Source: Trebonia sp963737285
Lineage (GTDB): Bacteria; Actinomycetota; Actinomycetes; Streptosporangiales; Streptosporangiaceae
DNA: 64,000 nt
Assembly: GCA_963737285.1 (NCBI GenBank)
Contig: CAVTRT010000002.1
Coordinates: 1,054,001-1,118,000, forward strand
Reading direction: 5' to 3'
This document shows, piece after piece, positions 44,081 to 53,648 of this stretch (the first letter of the stretch is position 1; each line of letters starts with the position of its first letter). A program made the translations under genes and the position numbers. Below the pieces are notes generated by a model. It saw only the letters and a list, made by a program, of their open reading frames with translations, had not been told where the DNA came from and did not search any database.

Positions 44081-45063
44081 GGCGTCACCGGGTCGTTGGG
44101 CGAGTAGTAGTAGCCTGCGGCACCCGTGATGCCGTCTATCTGGACCATGTTCTTGCCGAGCTGGGGGATCACGGTGGGGTCGTAGGTCAGGGCGTACGAC
44201 GGCAGGGCGGCGAGCACCCCTTCCGACTTCTCCTTGGCCTGCACCCCGGCCGCCCACGTCGCGAACGCGCTCTGCGAGAGGACGGTGCCGTTGTTGTACA
44301 TGGCGCCGTGCCAGATGCCGCACAGCTCGTTGCAGCGGACGACGAAGCCGCCAGTTGTCTTCGCGGTCGTGTACGCCACGTCGTCCACCTGCGGGTTGGC
44401 GTCTGCCTTCACGCCGAGCAGGTATGCCCAGAAGCTGTGGATTACGTCCAGTGAGGTCACGTGGAACTCGATCGGGGTGTCCACCGGCAGGTCGAGCACC
44501 GTGGATTCCATCCCGCCGAACTGCGGATACCGGTAGGTAAAGGCCCACTGCTGTGCGATCACCTGGACCTGGAGCATGTCGTTCGCGCCTGGGGTCCACA
44601 CCGCCGTCTGTGTTCCAGCCAGATTCCAGATCGGCGCCGGTCCCTCGCCAGCCCCCGCACCGGCCGGAACGACGAGCTCGACGGTGCCGAACACGAACAG
44701 CCAGAGCACGATCATGGTGGTGCCGATGATCCACGTCGCCTGGACCTTGGTGTTGCCGTAGATCGCCGGGCCGTCGCTCTCGTCCCCCGGCCTGGCCCGC
44801 CAGACCACGATCGCGTAGATGAAGTACAGCAGGACCCCGATGATCACCGGCGCCGCGCTGACCGACAGCACCGCGATGTCGAACTGCTCGTGCCTCGCGG
44901 AGTCAGACATCCGGCCCGGTGGCATGTGCGGATACCAGGCGAACCAGATGGCAAGGCAGGCGGCAACCGACAGGACGAGCCAGATCGAGAACAGGCGCCA
45001 GCCGTGCCTGGGCTCGGGCGACGCTTCTGCGCCAGCCGCCGCCGGGGTGGCGGTCGCGCTCAT
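44077..45063 (-). CDS. ctaC: Cytochrome c oxidase subunit II
   Basis: A 328-residue protein with helices near 21-43 and 69-92 plus a third at 110-130, then the extracytoplasmic CuA domain: VIAQQWAFTYRYP (aromatic electron-entry region), DVIHSFW (His ligand) and CNELCGIWHGAM (two Cys, Glu carbonyl, His and Met ligands). It takes electrons from cytochrome c or its equivalent. No heme-binding CxxCH is present, so it is not a caa3-type fusion. ATG 45063 overlaps the cupredoxin gene's stop. Confidence 0.9.
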   Translation of the reverse strand: MSATATPAAAGAEASPEPRHGWRLFSIWLVLSVAACLAIWFAWYPHMPPGRMSDSARHEQFDIAVLSVSAAPVIIGVLLYFIYAIVVWRARPGDESDGPAIYGNTKVQATWIIGTTMIVLWLFVFGTVELVVPAGAGAGEGPAPIWNLAGTQTAVWTPGANDMLQVQVIAQQWAFTYRYPQFGGMESTVLDLPVDTPIEFHVTSLDVIHSFWAYLLGVKADANPQVDDVAYTTAKTTGGFVVRCNELCGIWHGAMYNNGTVLSQSAFATWAAGVQAKEKSEGVLAALPSYALTYDPTVIPQLGKNMVQIDGITGAAGYYYSPNDPVTP

Positions 45064-45788
45064 GCGGACACCACGTCCATTTCACCCGTCATCCAGCCCA
45101 GAGTCTGCATGGGACCGCCGTTGCCGTCGAGGAATCCGCCGCCGCAAGGGACGAAGCACTGCCAGTGGTACGTGCCTGTCTCCTTGGGGGACATGAAGCT
45201 GAACGTCTCGACCGCGTAGGGGTTGCCACTGGTGGAACACGGCGAGGTACCACACAGGTCATTCGCCGAGAGCTGGGCGTTCGGGGAGGCGACCGGCACG
45301 AACACGCCTAGTTCAGGGATCGCGAACGAGTGCCCCACGTTGCAGTCCGACCAAGAGTTGATGAGCGACGTCGTCTTGTTGGTCACGTACTCCTTGCCGT
45401 GCTGATCGAACTGCGAGACGGTCACCGTGCCGCCGAGCGTGCCCTGCACCTCGCCGAAGTAGTTGTTCCGCAGCGGCGTGCAGCCGTCAAAGCCGTAGAT
45501 GGTCACGTTGACCTTCGTGTTGGCCGGGACAGAGAACAGTGTGGTGTGCAGCCACTGCTTGCTCGCCGGGTCCTGGGTGTAGTAGGTCACCCAGTCCGGC
45601 CTTGTGGTGGAGTCGTTCTGCGGATCCTCCTGCAGCACGACGCTGACCTGGCCGCCGGACGCCGTGTAATGAACGATCGGCAGCTGCGTTGTCGCCGCAC
45701 CGATGTAATACACGGCGACGAAGACCCCTACCCCCACCACGCAGAGGAAGGCGACGATCAGGGCCGCCGCCCGGGCCGCAACGGACAC
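45060..45788 (-). CDS. Membrane-anchored cupredoxin-like protein heading the oxidase operon
   Basis: A 242-residue protein: one N-terminal helix (RAAALIVAFLCVVGVGVFVA), then an exported beta-sandwich. The region GTYHWQCFVPCGGG followed by GGPM supplies His, two Cys and Met in a type-I/CuA-like order. GTG 45788 has GAGG 8 nt upstream. It is coupled to ctaC, so it probably delivers electrons or copper to subunit II; it may itself be a second subunit-II-like domain. Confidence 0.65.
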   Translation of the reverse strand: MSVAARAAALIVAFLCVVGVGVFVAVYYIGAATTQLPIVHYTASGGQVSVVLQEDPQNDSTTRPDWVTYYTQDPASKQWLHTTLFSVPANTKVNVTIYGFDGCTPLRNNYFGEVQGTLGGTVTVSQFDQHGKEYVTNKTTSLINSWSDCNVGHSFAIPELGVFVPVASPNAQLSANDLCGTSPCSTSGNPYAVETFSFMSPKETGTYHWQCFVPCGGGFLDGNGGPMQTLGWMTGEMDVVSA

Positions 45789-46396
45789 CCGTACCACCTC
45801 GCTTCTCAGACCTGCAGCAGCAACGGGCCGATGTCGGCCGAATGCAAGTTCGCATCCGGTCAGTAAGCGGGCACTTGCCACAGGGCGATAGTACCTATTT
45901 GGGCAGATAGTCCTCTATTATTACTATCGCGCGCCACAAGGCAATACCTCCAGTCGCGCATGACGAAACTTTTCATCGCGAATTTGGATATTTCGGCATT
46001 TTTCGACCACCGGTGCCCAAAAGTCTGACGGGGCTGGGTGTCCATTCACGGGATCTCGGCTTTATGTCGGTTTTCGGCGATTGTCGGAGCTTTAGCCGGG
46101 GGCCGTGGCAAGGCCGGCTTCTGTGACCACGTCCGCCACAGTGGCGTATGAGAAACCACATCGGGATCCTTTTTCATTTTAGGCAGGTATCGTCATAATT
46201 GTAAATTCTGCATCGTTGGTAACTCCCGTTACCTTCCTTCTTCTCCGCTGCTTTCCGGCAGGCGGCGAGTGCTTCCGGTCCCATGGAGCGGCGGGACTCG
46301 GCCCACTCATCGCCCTGCTCGGCCAGGACGGCGCCGACGAGGCGGACGATGGGCCCGCGGTGATTCCGGGGCACTGGCCAGCCGCACGCCGCGTCG
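45789..46396. other. Gene-poor region upstream of the oxidase operon
   Basis: About 600 bp with lower GC (notably 45890-46230) and no frame with host codon bias. It should contain the promoter of the minus-strand oxidase operon; no specific box is convincing. Confidence 0.4.
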
Positions 46397-46434
46397 GCTG
46401 TTGATTGTGCCGCAAAACAGGCACAATCAACAGC
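46397..46434. terminator. Perfect 15-bp inverted repeat
   Basis: GCTGTTGATTGTGCC (46397-46411) and its exact complement (46420-46434) are separated by 8 bp. It lies between divergent units with no T-run on either side, so it could be a terminator-like hairpin or, given its perfect symmetry, a protein-binding site. Confidence 0.5.
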
Positions 46435-46708
46435 GCGAGTAGATGATCTTGGTGGCTGCTATTCGAATCAGCCGGAGTTCCCATGATCATCGGGGCCACA
46501 GTGGCGGATGGTATTTCTGATGACTACAAGGACGCACAAGGTAAGCGGCATTGCGCTCAGACCGCCCAGACCTATCCTGGACGAAAACAAGCAAGCAGCG
46601 GAAAGAAAAGCGCCGTCACGGAACATGCAGAGGCGACCGGAAGACAGCGCAGATGCTCGTATGATGGCGCCGGTCGGACCCGCGCAGCCGGAAATCGTTG
46701 GAGGGACC

Positions 46709-47323
46709 ATGGCGAAATCACCACGGGCCAAATATCGGCTTACCGGCTGGCCCGTGCTGCGGACCCCCAGATGGATGCTGGCCGCCGCAGCGGTGCTCGT
46801 CGCCGGACTGGTGCTCGCCGCCATCCCGCACCGGCCATCTACCGCGCAGCGAGCCTCCGACCTGCAAGGCGTGGTCCAGGACCTGACCATCGACATCGAG
46901 TCGTGCGCGGGAGGGGTCACCGATTCGCTCACGGCCCTGCATGCCATCGAGTCCGGCACGAGTCACGATGTCAAGACGGCGGTGACGATCGCCAACACTG
47001 CCACGGCGAACTGCTCGCCCGGCAACAACATGCAGATGGAGGACCTAGTCCAGTACCAGGTTCCGGAGTCGCTGGCCTCGTTTCACCTCGATGCGGCGGT
47101 AAACGACCTTGTCACCTGGGCGTTCCCCCTAGCGCAACGGGTTCAGAGCGACGTGGCCAGCCGACTGGCCGCCACGACGCCAGCCGAGATCGAGCGCACA
47201 TCCGCGCAGTTGCGCCGAGACCAGCAGGCAATGAACGCGCAACGCGCCCGGATAGACCAGCTCTTCACCTCGGCAAGCACAGCGCTGTCTGCCCACGTGG
47301 CACCGCCTAGCCTGCCCAGTTGA
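46709..47323 (+). CDS. Membrane-anchored exported protein of unknown function
   Basis: A 204-residue protein: basic cytoplasmic start, one helix at about 22-42 (MLAAAAVLVAGLVLAAIP) and an extracytoplasmic helical domain containing two Cys (ESCAGG and ANCSPG) that could form a disulfide. ATG 46709 has GGAGGG just upstream. Located between the oxidase operon and ctaG. Confidence 0.65.
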   Translation: MAKSPRAKYRLTGWPVLRTPRWMLAAAAVLVAGLVLAAIPHRPSTAQRASDLQGVVQDLTIDIESCAGGVTDSLTALHAIESGTSHDVKTAVTIANTATANCSPGNNMQMEDLVQYQVPESLASFHLDAAVNDLVTWAFPLAQRVQSDVASRLAATTPAEIERTSAQLRRDQQAMNAQRARIDQLFTSASTALSAHVAPPSLPS

Positions 47324-47406
47324 GTGGTGCTGTTCTCTCTGTTATCTGGGCAAAGAGATGCTTAACTGATACCGTCCGGTTACCCACTGTCGCAGGGTAG
47401 GCCACG

Positions 47407-48446
47407 ATGAACTATCTGCTGAACAACTGGTCCTTCGACCCGTTCCTCGTCGTGGCCGTCCTCGTCGCGGCCTGGCATGAGGCGGGCCTGTGGCAGCTGG
47501 CCCGGCGGTCCCGGCCGGAACGGACCCGGCAGCGGCGGCTACGGTCGGCGTGCTTCTACGCTGGACTCGCCGTGCTGCTGCTCGCCATCGAGTCACCGAT
47601 TGACTACTGGGCCGATGATTACTTCTTCGTGCACATGATCCAGCACCTGCTGCTGATGTTCGCCGCCCCCACCCTGATCGTCGCCGGCGCCCCGTGGCAG
47701 CCACTGCTGGCGGCGCTGCCCGCTCGCCTGGGCCGCGCCGCCACCCGCGGCGTCCTGGCCGGCGGCTGGTCCCTGCCGCTGCGCGCGGCCAGCGGGTTCC
47801 TGCTGCGGCCCTGGGTGTCAGTGGTCCTCTTCAACGCGGTGATGATCGCCTGGCATGTTCCCGCCCTATTCGACTTGGGTGAAAACAACCAGGCCGTGCA
47901 CATCTGGCTGATGCATGGCAGCTTCCTCGCCGCGGGCTTGCTGTTCTGGTTGCAGTACATCCCCTCGCCGCCATTCCGCCGCCGGATGTCGCTGACCAGC
48001 CGCGCCGCCGCCCTCCTCGGCACCAACGCGGTGATGATCATGCTGGCCATGTCGCTGAGCATCTTCACCAAGACCTCGGTGTACCCGGTCTACAACCACC
48101 TGCCCGGCGTGACCTTGCCCCCGTTCGCCGACCAGCAGATCGGCGCGTCGATCTTGTGGGTCTGCGGGGACTTCTGGCCCTGCCCACCCTGATCGTCATC
48201 ATCCGGCAGATCGCCGGCAGCGAAGGCGGCCTCAGCGCCACCCTCGACCACGGGCTCAGGCGCAGGTCGGCACGCTGGCCGCAACCCCGTCCAGCCGCCG
48301 AGCTAACGCCGGACAGACAGTTAGCGACTATGAGATCCAGCAGGCAAGTGCCGCGATACAACGCGGGGTCCGCGTACCTGCCGCCAGGACAGATCGCGGC
48401 ATGGGGCCGGGGCATCGCGAAGGTCGCCTATTCCCTTGTGCCCTAG
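47407..48446 (+). pseudogene. ctaG: CtaG-type oxidase assembly protein with a frameshift
   Basis: A caa3_CtaG-family membrane protein that helps insert CuB: LLLAIESPIDYWADDYFFVH, MIQHLLLMFAAPTLIVAGAP (conserved His), MIAWHVPALFDL and VHIWLMHGSFLAAGLLFW. The frame stops at 48192 after WVCGDFWPCPP; adding one G near 48175 gives GDFWALPTLIVIIRQI and the reading continues to 48446. The break is in a short G/C run and may be a sequence error. Confidence 0.75.
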
Positions 48447-48464
48447 CTGTGTCCTAGCTGTGTC

Positions 48465-49592
48465 CTAGTCGCGGTGACGGATCAGTATCTCGAACGTGGA
48501 GCCGCAACCCGGGCTGCTGAGGACCCGGATCGTGCCGTGGTGGGCTTCGGCGATCGCGCGGGCGACCGGCAGGCCGAGCCCGCCGGACTGGCCGCTGCGG
48601 TAGGGATGCGAGCGAGCGAACTGAGCGAAGATCCGCTCGAGGTCGGCTTCCGGGATGCCACACCCAGAGTCGGCCACGGCGAAGACGGCGTGCCCGTCCT
48701 GCAGGCGGGCGCTGAGCTCGATGCAGTCACCGTTACCGGTGTGGGCGATCGCATTTTCCAGCAGCGCGTCCAGCGCGACCGCCAGGCGCTCGCGGTCGGC
48801 TGGGATGCTTGCCCCGGCCATCTCGCCGAGTTGCCAGCGGCGCGGCGCGTGGCCCCAGCGGTCCAGTGCGTCGATCACCACCGAGTCGGCCGCGACCGGT
48901 GCCAGGTCCAGGAAGCCCGGGTTCTGCGATGCGGCGAGCAGCAACAGCCTGCCGGCCAGTTTGCGGAGCCTGTTCAGCTCGCCCACGACCACACGGGCGT
49001 CCTCGGCGACTTGCTTATCGGTGGCCGCCTGCTCGATCAGCTCCGCATGGCCGAGTGCCACGGTGATCGGGGTGCCGAGCTCATGCGAAGCGTCCAGCAC
49101 GAACAGCCGCTGCTGTTCCCGCAGGCGCAGGTTCTGCGCCGATGCGCGCTGCGCCTCCTCCATGGCCGCCAGGCGGCGGCGGCCGTGCAAGACCATGACC
49201 AGGAACATCAGCGCGACCAGTGGGACCTCGACCAGGTAGTCCGCGTCCCGCCGGCCCTCGATGGCCTGTACCCCGATGATGCCCCCGGTTGCCAGGGTCA
49301 CGGTCGCCACGGTCAGGACCGCGGGCTGCAGCCGCCACAGCCGGAGCCCGTACAGCACGGTCAGGCTGACCCAGATGGCCAGGAAGGGAACGGCCTGCCA
49401 TTGCGGCAGTAGCCGCATCGCAGCCAGGTTGGCCCCTGCGAACACCACCCAGGCGATGTCCGCCCACGACGACCGAGCCCGCCTCAGCCCCCGGCCCAGC
49501 CATGTCCGGCCGGTACGCACCTGGCCGCGGGCGAGCCCGTCTGCTGGAATCACGCGCGCCGTCCGTACTGTCTCGTCGTTTATCCCGGACAC
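48465..49592 (-). CDS. Sensor histidine kinase
   Basis: A 375-residue kinase: about four membrane helices in the first 150 residues, an HisKA segment LFVLDASHELGTPITVALGH with the phospho-accepting His, N box DALLENAIAHTG, and G boxes VADSGCGIPEADLERIF and GGLGLPVARAIAEAHHG. No response-regulator gene adjoins it in this window, so its partner is elsewhere or lost. The signal is unknown; its neighbours concern respiration. Confidence 0.85.
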   Translation of the reverse strand: MSGINDETVRTARVIPADGLARGQVRTGRTWLGRGLRRARSSWADIAWVVFAGANLAAMRLLPQWQAVPFLAIWVSLTVLYGLRLWRLQPAVLTVATVTLATGGIIGVQAIEGRRDADYLVEVPLVALMFLVMVLHGRRRLAAMEEAQRASAQNLRLREQQRLFVLDASHELGTPITVALGHAELIEQAATDKQVAEDARVVVGELNRLRKLAGRLLLLAASQNPGFLDLAPVAADSVVIDALDRWGHAPRRWQLGEMAGASIPADRERLAVALDALLENAIAHTGNGDCIELSARLQDGHAVFAVADSGCGIPEADLERIFAQFARSHPYRSGQSGGLGLPVARAIAEAHHGTIRVLSSPGCGSTFEILIRHRD

Positions 49593-50003
49593 CTCATCGC
49601 ACGCTTCCCGCCGCTCACGGCGCCCGCAAACCGGCTGCTTAAACGCTATGAGGCAAACGGCACCGAATCAAATAACCACCGCGAAGATGAGCAAACTGTC
49701 ATCCAGTCAGTGATGCGTCACAGGTCGGCTCCCGTTGCTGACACAGGGACGCATCCGGAGCCGTCGCCCACGTCTTCGCGGCGCACCCGTGACCGAGCCT
49801 GACCGGCAACATGGGAGCGGACGCTGCCACCTCGCTGTAACTATCGCCGGGCATGCCCCGGCCAATGGCGCACCTGCTACGCATCCCGGCGAGCCGCGCG
49901 CACGACGCATGACCGCGACCCCCGCACCGTCCGGGCCGGCGTCGCTGTCGAAGACGCTGAACCGCGTCTAACGCTAAAGGCGTAAATCCGACCAAGGGGC
50001 TGG
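49593..50003. other. Gene-free stretch
   Basis: No frame shows coding bias in this 411-bp gap between two minus-strand genes. I see no strong hairpin or repeat. Confidence 0.4.
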
Positions 50004-51506
50004 CTAGAAGCCGTAAGCGGTCGCCGGGTCCGATGGCGGCTTGTTGTGGTGGAGGGGTGCGTATGCGAATCGTGCGATCGTCGCGCCGCCCGCTGCGGCG
50101 CCGATGCCGATCACCCGTCCGGTAAAGCCGCCGGCGACCTCGGTTGAGAAGTAGCGGCCATCGAGCGCGGCGAGTGACCGGAACACGCTGCCCTCCATAA
50201 GTCCGAACGCCAGGCGATCCGGGGGGCTGGAGATGCGGTCGGCCTTCGCCGCGGCGCGCGTCGCGCGGATTGCCAGCGTGACGCCGCTGCCCGTTTCGGC
50301 GGGAATCTCGGTAAGCGTCTGGCGGATCTCGCCGAGTGCGACCTCCACCCGGACGGCGTCTGGATAGACACCGACGCGAGCCCAGTGCCAGGTGTCGAGC
50401 CACAGGATCAGCTTCGCGCAGCCCGACCCGATGACCGCCTCGGCAGCCCACTGCTCGTCGCGCGCGCGGACGGCGAGGAACTCGTGCTCGCCGTACTCTT
50501 GGTCGGGGCTGCGCAGGGTGAGGCCTTCGGCGCCGAGGGCGGCGAAGGCGAGTGGATCGCCCGCGCGGGAGATCCATTGCGGCCGCAGCGTGCCGCCGTC
50601 GAATTCATCGATAAACGTCGTGTCCGCCTGTGGCACTTGGTAGCGCCCCTCGTGGAAAACCGGCCAGTCGTCCACCCAGCGAACGGCGGCGAGGAACGTC
50701 TCGCGTCCGTTGACATGGAACTGCGGGGTGAACCCACGCGGCCGCACACCGAGGTACACCGCCGCCCACTGCCCGGACGGCAGCTCGACGAGGTCCGCGT
50801 GGCCAGTGCTCTGGACCGGGTCCGCAGTGCTGCGGTGCGTGAAAATCGGGTTCGCCGGATTGCCTTCGTACGGCCCGGTGATGCAGCGCGACCGCGCCAC
50901 CGAAACCGCGTGACCGCGCGCGGTGCCACCCTCCGCGATCAACAGGTACCACCAGCCGTCGCGAAGGTACACGTGCGGAGCCTCCGGCGCCGCGAGCCCG
51001 GTCCCGCTCCAGAGCCGCTGCGGCACGGACAGCAGGACGCCCGTCCACGGATCGATTCCAGCCTGCAGGATGATCGAGGCGTCGCCGAACGTGGACCACG
51101 TCAGGTGGCACACGCCTTCCTCGTCCCACGCGAGATCAGGATCCACACCGAGTGCGCCCGCGACGAAGACCGGTGCGCTCCATGGCCCGGCGGGATCCTC
51201 GGCCGATACGATCAGCTGCCCTTGGGCCATCTGAGCCTGATTCGTCGTGACCAGCCAGAAGCGGCCGTCGTGATGACGCAGTGTCGGGGCGAAGATCCCA
51301 CCGCTGTCGATCGCCTTGCGCAGGTCCAGCTGACTCTCGCGATCCAGGATGTTCCCGATCTGCGTCCACATGACCAGGTCGCGGCTATGGAAGATCGGCA
51401 CGGCGGGGAAGTACTCGAAGGAAGAGACAGCGATGTAGTAGTCCTCGCCCACGCGGCAGATGGTCGGATCTGGGTGGAAGCCGGGGATGATCGGGTTGCT
51501 GCCCAT
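50004..51506 (-). CDS. GH43-type glycosidase (beta-xylosidase/arabinofuranosidase)
   Basis: A 500-residue enzyme without a signal peptide. The five-bladed propeller begins NPIIPGFHPDPTICRVGEDY with the catalytic-base Asp, then FAPTLRHHDGRFWLVTTNQ, GVDPDLAWDEEG with the middle Asp and EAPHVYLRDGWWYLLIAEGG with the acid Glu. A C-terminal beta-sandwich follows (FIDEFDGGTLRPQW; FSTEVAGGFTGRVIG). It would hydrolyse xylo- or arabino-oligosaccharides in the cytoplasm. ATG 51506 has AAGGA 11 nt upstream. Confidence 0.85.
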   Translation of the reverse strand: MGSNPIIPGFHPDPTICRVGEDYYIAVSSFEYFPAVPIFHSRDLVMWTQIGNILDRESQLDLRKAIDSGGIFAPTLRHHDGRFWLVTTNQAQMAQGQLIVSAEDPAGPWSAPVFVAGALGVDPDLAWDEEGVCHLTWSTFGDASIILQAGIDPWTGVLLSVPQRLWSGTGLAAPEAPHVYLRDGWWYLLIAEGGTARGHAVSVARSRCITGPYEGNPANPIFTHRSTADPVQSTGHADLVELPSGQWAAVYLGVRPRGFTPQFHVNGRETFLAAVRWVDDWPVFHEGRYQVPQADTTFIDEFDGGTLRPQWISRAGDPLAFAALGAEGLTLRSPDQEYGEHEFLAVRARDEQWAAEAVIGSGCAKLILWLDTWHWARVGVYPDAVRVEVALGEIRQTLTEIPAETGSGVTLAIRATRAAAKADRISSPPDRLAFGLMEGSVFRSLAALDGRYFSTEVAGGFTGRVIGIGAAAGGATIARFAYAPLHHNKPPSDPATAYGF

Positions 51507-51741
51507 GGCGCGCCGCTTCCTTTCTACGTCGAGCATGCATCGGCGCGCTGGCCGGCGCGCTGCCGTCGCGGTACGCGTTGCTGCCTGGGGAGCAGTTGAT
51601 CCGCGACCTCGTACGCGCCCCGGTAGTCGCCGGGGCTGGCGTTTTCCAGGTCGGCCCACGGGCCAACGAGGTAGCCGCGGATGAGCGACCACTTCGAGGA
51701 GAGCAGCGGCGTCCCGGTGACGCCGCCCGACCTGACCCGCG
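51507..51741 (-). other. Spacer with a coding-like fragment
   Basis: Between the glycosidase and ABC-permease genes the minus strand reads SSKWSLIRGYLVGPWADLEN and ASPGDYRGAYEVADQLLP without a start, then becomes Arg/Gln rich. It may be the relic of a gene; no family recognised. Confidence 0.25.
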
Positions 51742-52567
51742 TCAGGTCGGCGAGCGGGGGATCATCACCGTCGCGACGATCAGTGCGATGGCCGGCCAGG
51801 CCAATAGCACGACCATCGAGAACGTCGGTGAGAAGAGGTCCGTACTCGAATGCAGAACGGACACCTGCTGCGCGGCGTCGACGAGCGTGAAGCGGGCGAT
51901 CCGGTTCCCCCACGGCTCCGGCAGCAGGCCGAGGATGGTGGGTAGCGCGATCACGGCGATCGTGGCTGAGATGCCGCCCGCGGTGTGCCGGACGATCGCG
52001 CCGATCGCGAGGGCCATCATCGCGATCGCGAACAACACCGCTCCGTTGGCCACCACCGCTCCTGGCACGCCGTGAGATGACAAGGAAACACCTTGGTGGC
52101 GCGTGTGCATGATGGCCTGATCGAGGAAGAACGACACGAGCGCGACGCTCTCCCCCGCTACCAGCGTGATGCCGCCGATGACGGTGCCCTTCGCCGCGAG
52201 CACTGCGCGCCGCCTGGGCACCGAGATGAACGTCGTACGGATCAGCCCTGTGCTGTACTCGGAACTGAATTGCAGCACGCCGAGGACACACACGGCAAGC
52301 GCGGCGTAGTTAAGGCTGACGAAAGCGGGCAGCAACGGATCTATCGGCGGGCTGGAGGAGGCGCGCGCGGCGCGCGTGAGGGCAAACGCGACGAGAAGCT
52401 CCGAGCGCGATCGGCGTGATGACCATGACAAGCAGCATCCAGTAGGTCGAACGCACCGACCAGGACTTGGTCCACTCCGAGGTGACCAGCGCACGAGCGC
52501 GAACGATCCGCGGCGGCGTGCGCGGCAACGGCACTGACCGTGAAGCGGCGGCCGCGACATCGGTCAT
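51742..52567 (-). pseudogene. ABC-2 type permease with a frameshift
   Basis: From ATG 52567: RALVTSEWTKSWSVRSTYWM and a first helix LLVMVITPIAL. Near 52405 the sense moves to the adjacent frame, SELLVAFALTRAA, and continues with about five more helices (LAVCVLGVLQFSSEYSTGLI; AIMMALAIGAIVRHTAGGIS; MVVLLAWPAIALIVATVMIP) to 51742. One base change explains the break. It would form an exporter with the ATPase encoded just upstream. Confidence 0.7.
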
Positions 52568-53496
52568 CAGGAGGACACCCCTTCTGGCATCGTTTCCGGG
52601 TTCCGGTACTCGACGCTCTCCCCGGTGATCTCCAGGTACGCGTCTTCGAGCGAGGACTGCCTGGGCACCAGCGCGTGCAGCGGGATACCGCGCTCGGCGG
52701 CTAGGTCACCGATGGCGGCCGCGGCCATCCCCGTCACGATGACCGCCCCGTCTCCCTGCGGCGTCACGGTCGCGCCCCTGGCGCTCAGGTAACCCGCGAG
52801 CTCCTCCGTGCGCGGCGATCTGAGTAGCACCTCATGGCTCCCCTCAGACTCGATCAGCCCGGCCGTAGTGGTGTCCGCGAGCAGCTTGCCGCGCCCGATG
52901 ATGATGAGGCGATCAGCCGTCTGAGACATCTCGCTCATCAGGTGACTGGAGACCAGGACCGTGCGTCCCTGGGCCGCGAGTCCCTTCAGGAGCTGCCGGA
53001 TCCAGCGGATGCCCTCGACGTCCAAGCCGTTCACCGGCTCGTCGAACATCAGAATCGGCGGATCGCCAAGCAAGGCGACCGCGATGCCGAGCCGCTGTTT
53101 CATGCCGAGGGAGAAGCCGCCGACCCGCCGGTTCGCTACCCCGTCCATTCCGGTCAGCTTCAGCACCTCGGTAACCCGCTGCCGTCCAATGCCGTTGCTC
53201 TGCGCGATCGAGAGCACATGCTGCTTTCCCGTGCGGCCCGGATGCAGCGCTCCGGCGTCAAGCAGGGCGCCGACCTGGCGTATTGGCCAGACCAGGCTGG
53301 TGTAGGGCTGCCCGTCGACAAGCGCGGTCCCCGAGTTCGGTGTGTCCAGGCCGAGGATGAGTCGCATCGTTGTTGTCTTGCCCGCGCCGTTCGGCCCGAG
53401 GAAACCCGTAACGTGACCTGGGCGGACCGTGAAATTCAGGTCATCAACCGCGGCGACGGAACCGAAGCGCTTGGTGAGGTGGTCCACCGTAATCAT
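52567..53496 (-). CDS. ABC exporter ATPase
   Basis: A 309-residue ATPase of the drug/antibiotic (DrrA/CcmA-like) type: Walker A GPNGAGKTT, Q-loop region RQVGALLDAGALHPGRTGKQ, signature FSLGMKQRLGIA, Walker B ILMFDEPVNGLD and the H-loop SSHLMSEM, with a C-terminal domain after residue 220. Its stop overlaps the permease start as TGATG. Substrate unknown. Confidence 0.9.
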   Translation of the reverse strand: MITVDHLTKRFGSVAAVDDLNFTVRPGHVTGFLGPNGAGKTTTMRLILGLDTPNSGTALVDGQPYTSLVWPIRQVGALLDAGALHPGRTGKQHVLSIAQSNGIGRQRVTEVLKLTGMDGVANRRVGGFSLGMKQRLGIAVALLGDPPILMFDEPVNGLDVEGIRWIRQLLKGLAAQGRTVLVSSHLMSEMSQTADRLIIIGRGKLLADTTTAGLIESEGSHEVLLRSPRTEELAGYLSARGATVTPQGDGAVIVTGMAAAAIGDLAAERGIPLHALVPRQSSLEDAYLEITGESVEYRNPETMPEGVSS

Positions 53497-53648
53497 GATT
53501 CCAACACTAGCCGTGTCCGTCCGATCGTCTCACCGGCAATAGACAGGCAACTGCGCCAGCGGCCTGCGCCGATCGGGAATCGATGACCGTCGCTATGGGA
53601 GACGCCTGGGGGTAGGCATTGCTTCCGAGCGCGCGTACCGTTTCAGGC

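Noticed and set aside
41716..44454. 912-residue plus-strand ORF
   Set aside because: Charged low-complexity antisense of ctaD and its neighbours, typical of GC-rich shadows.
46174..46499. Overlapping small minus-strand ORFs
   Set aside because: No ribosome-binding site, poor codon bias and they lie across the inverted repeat.
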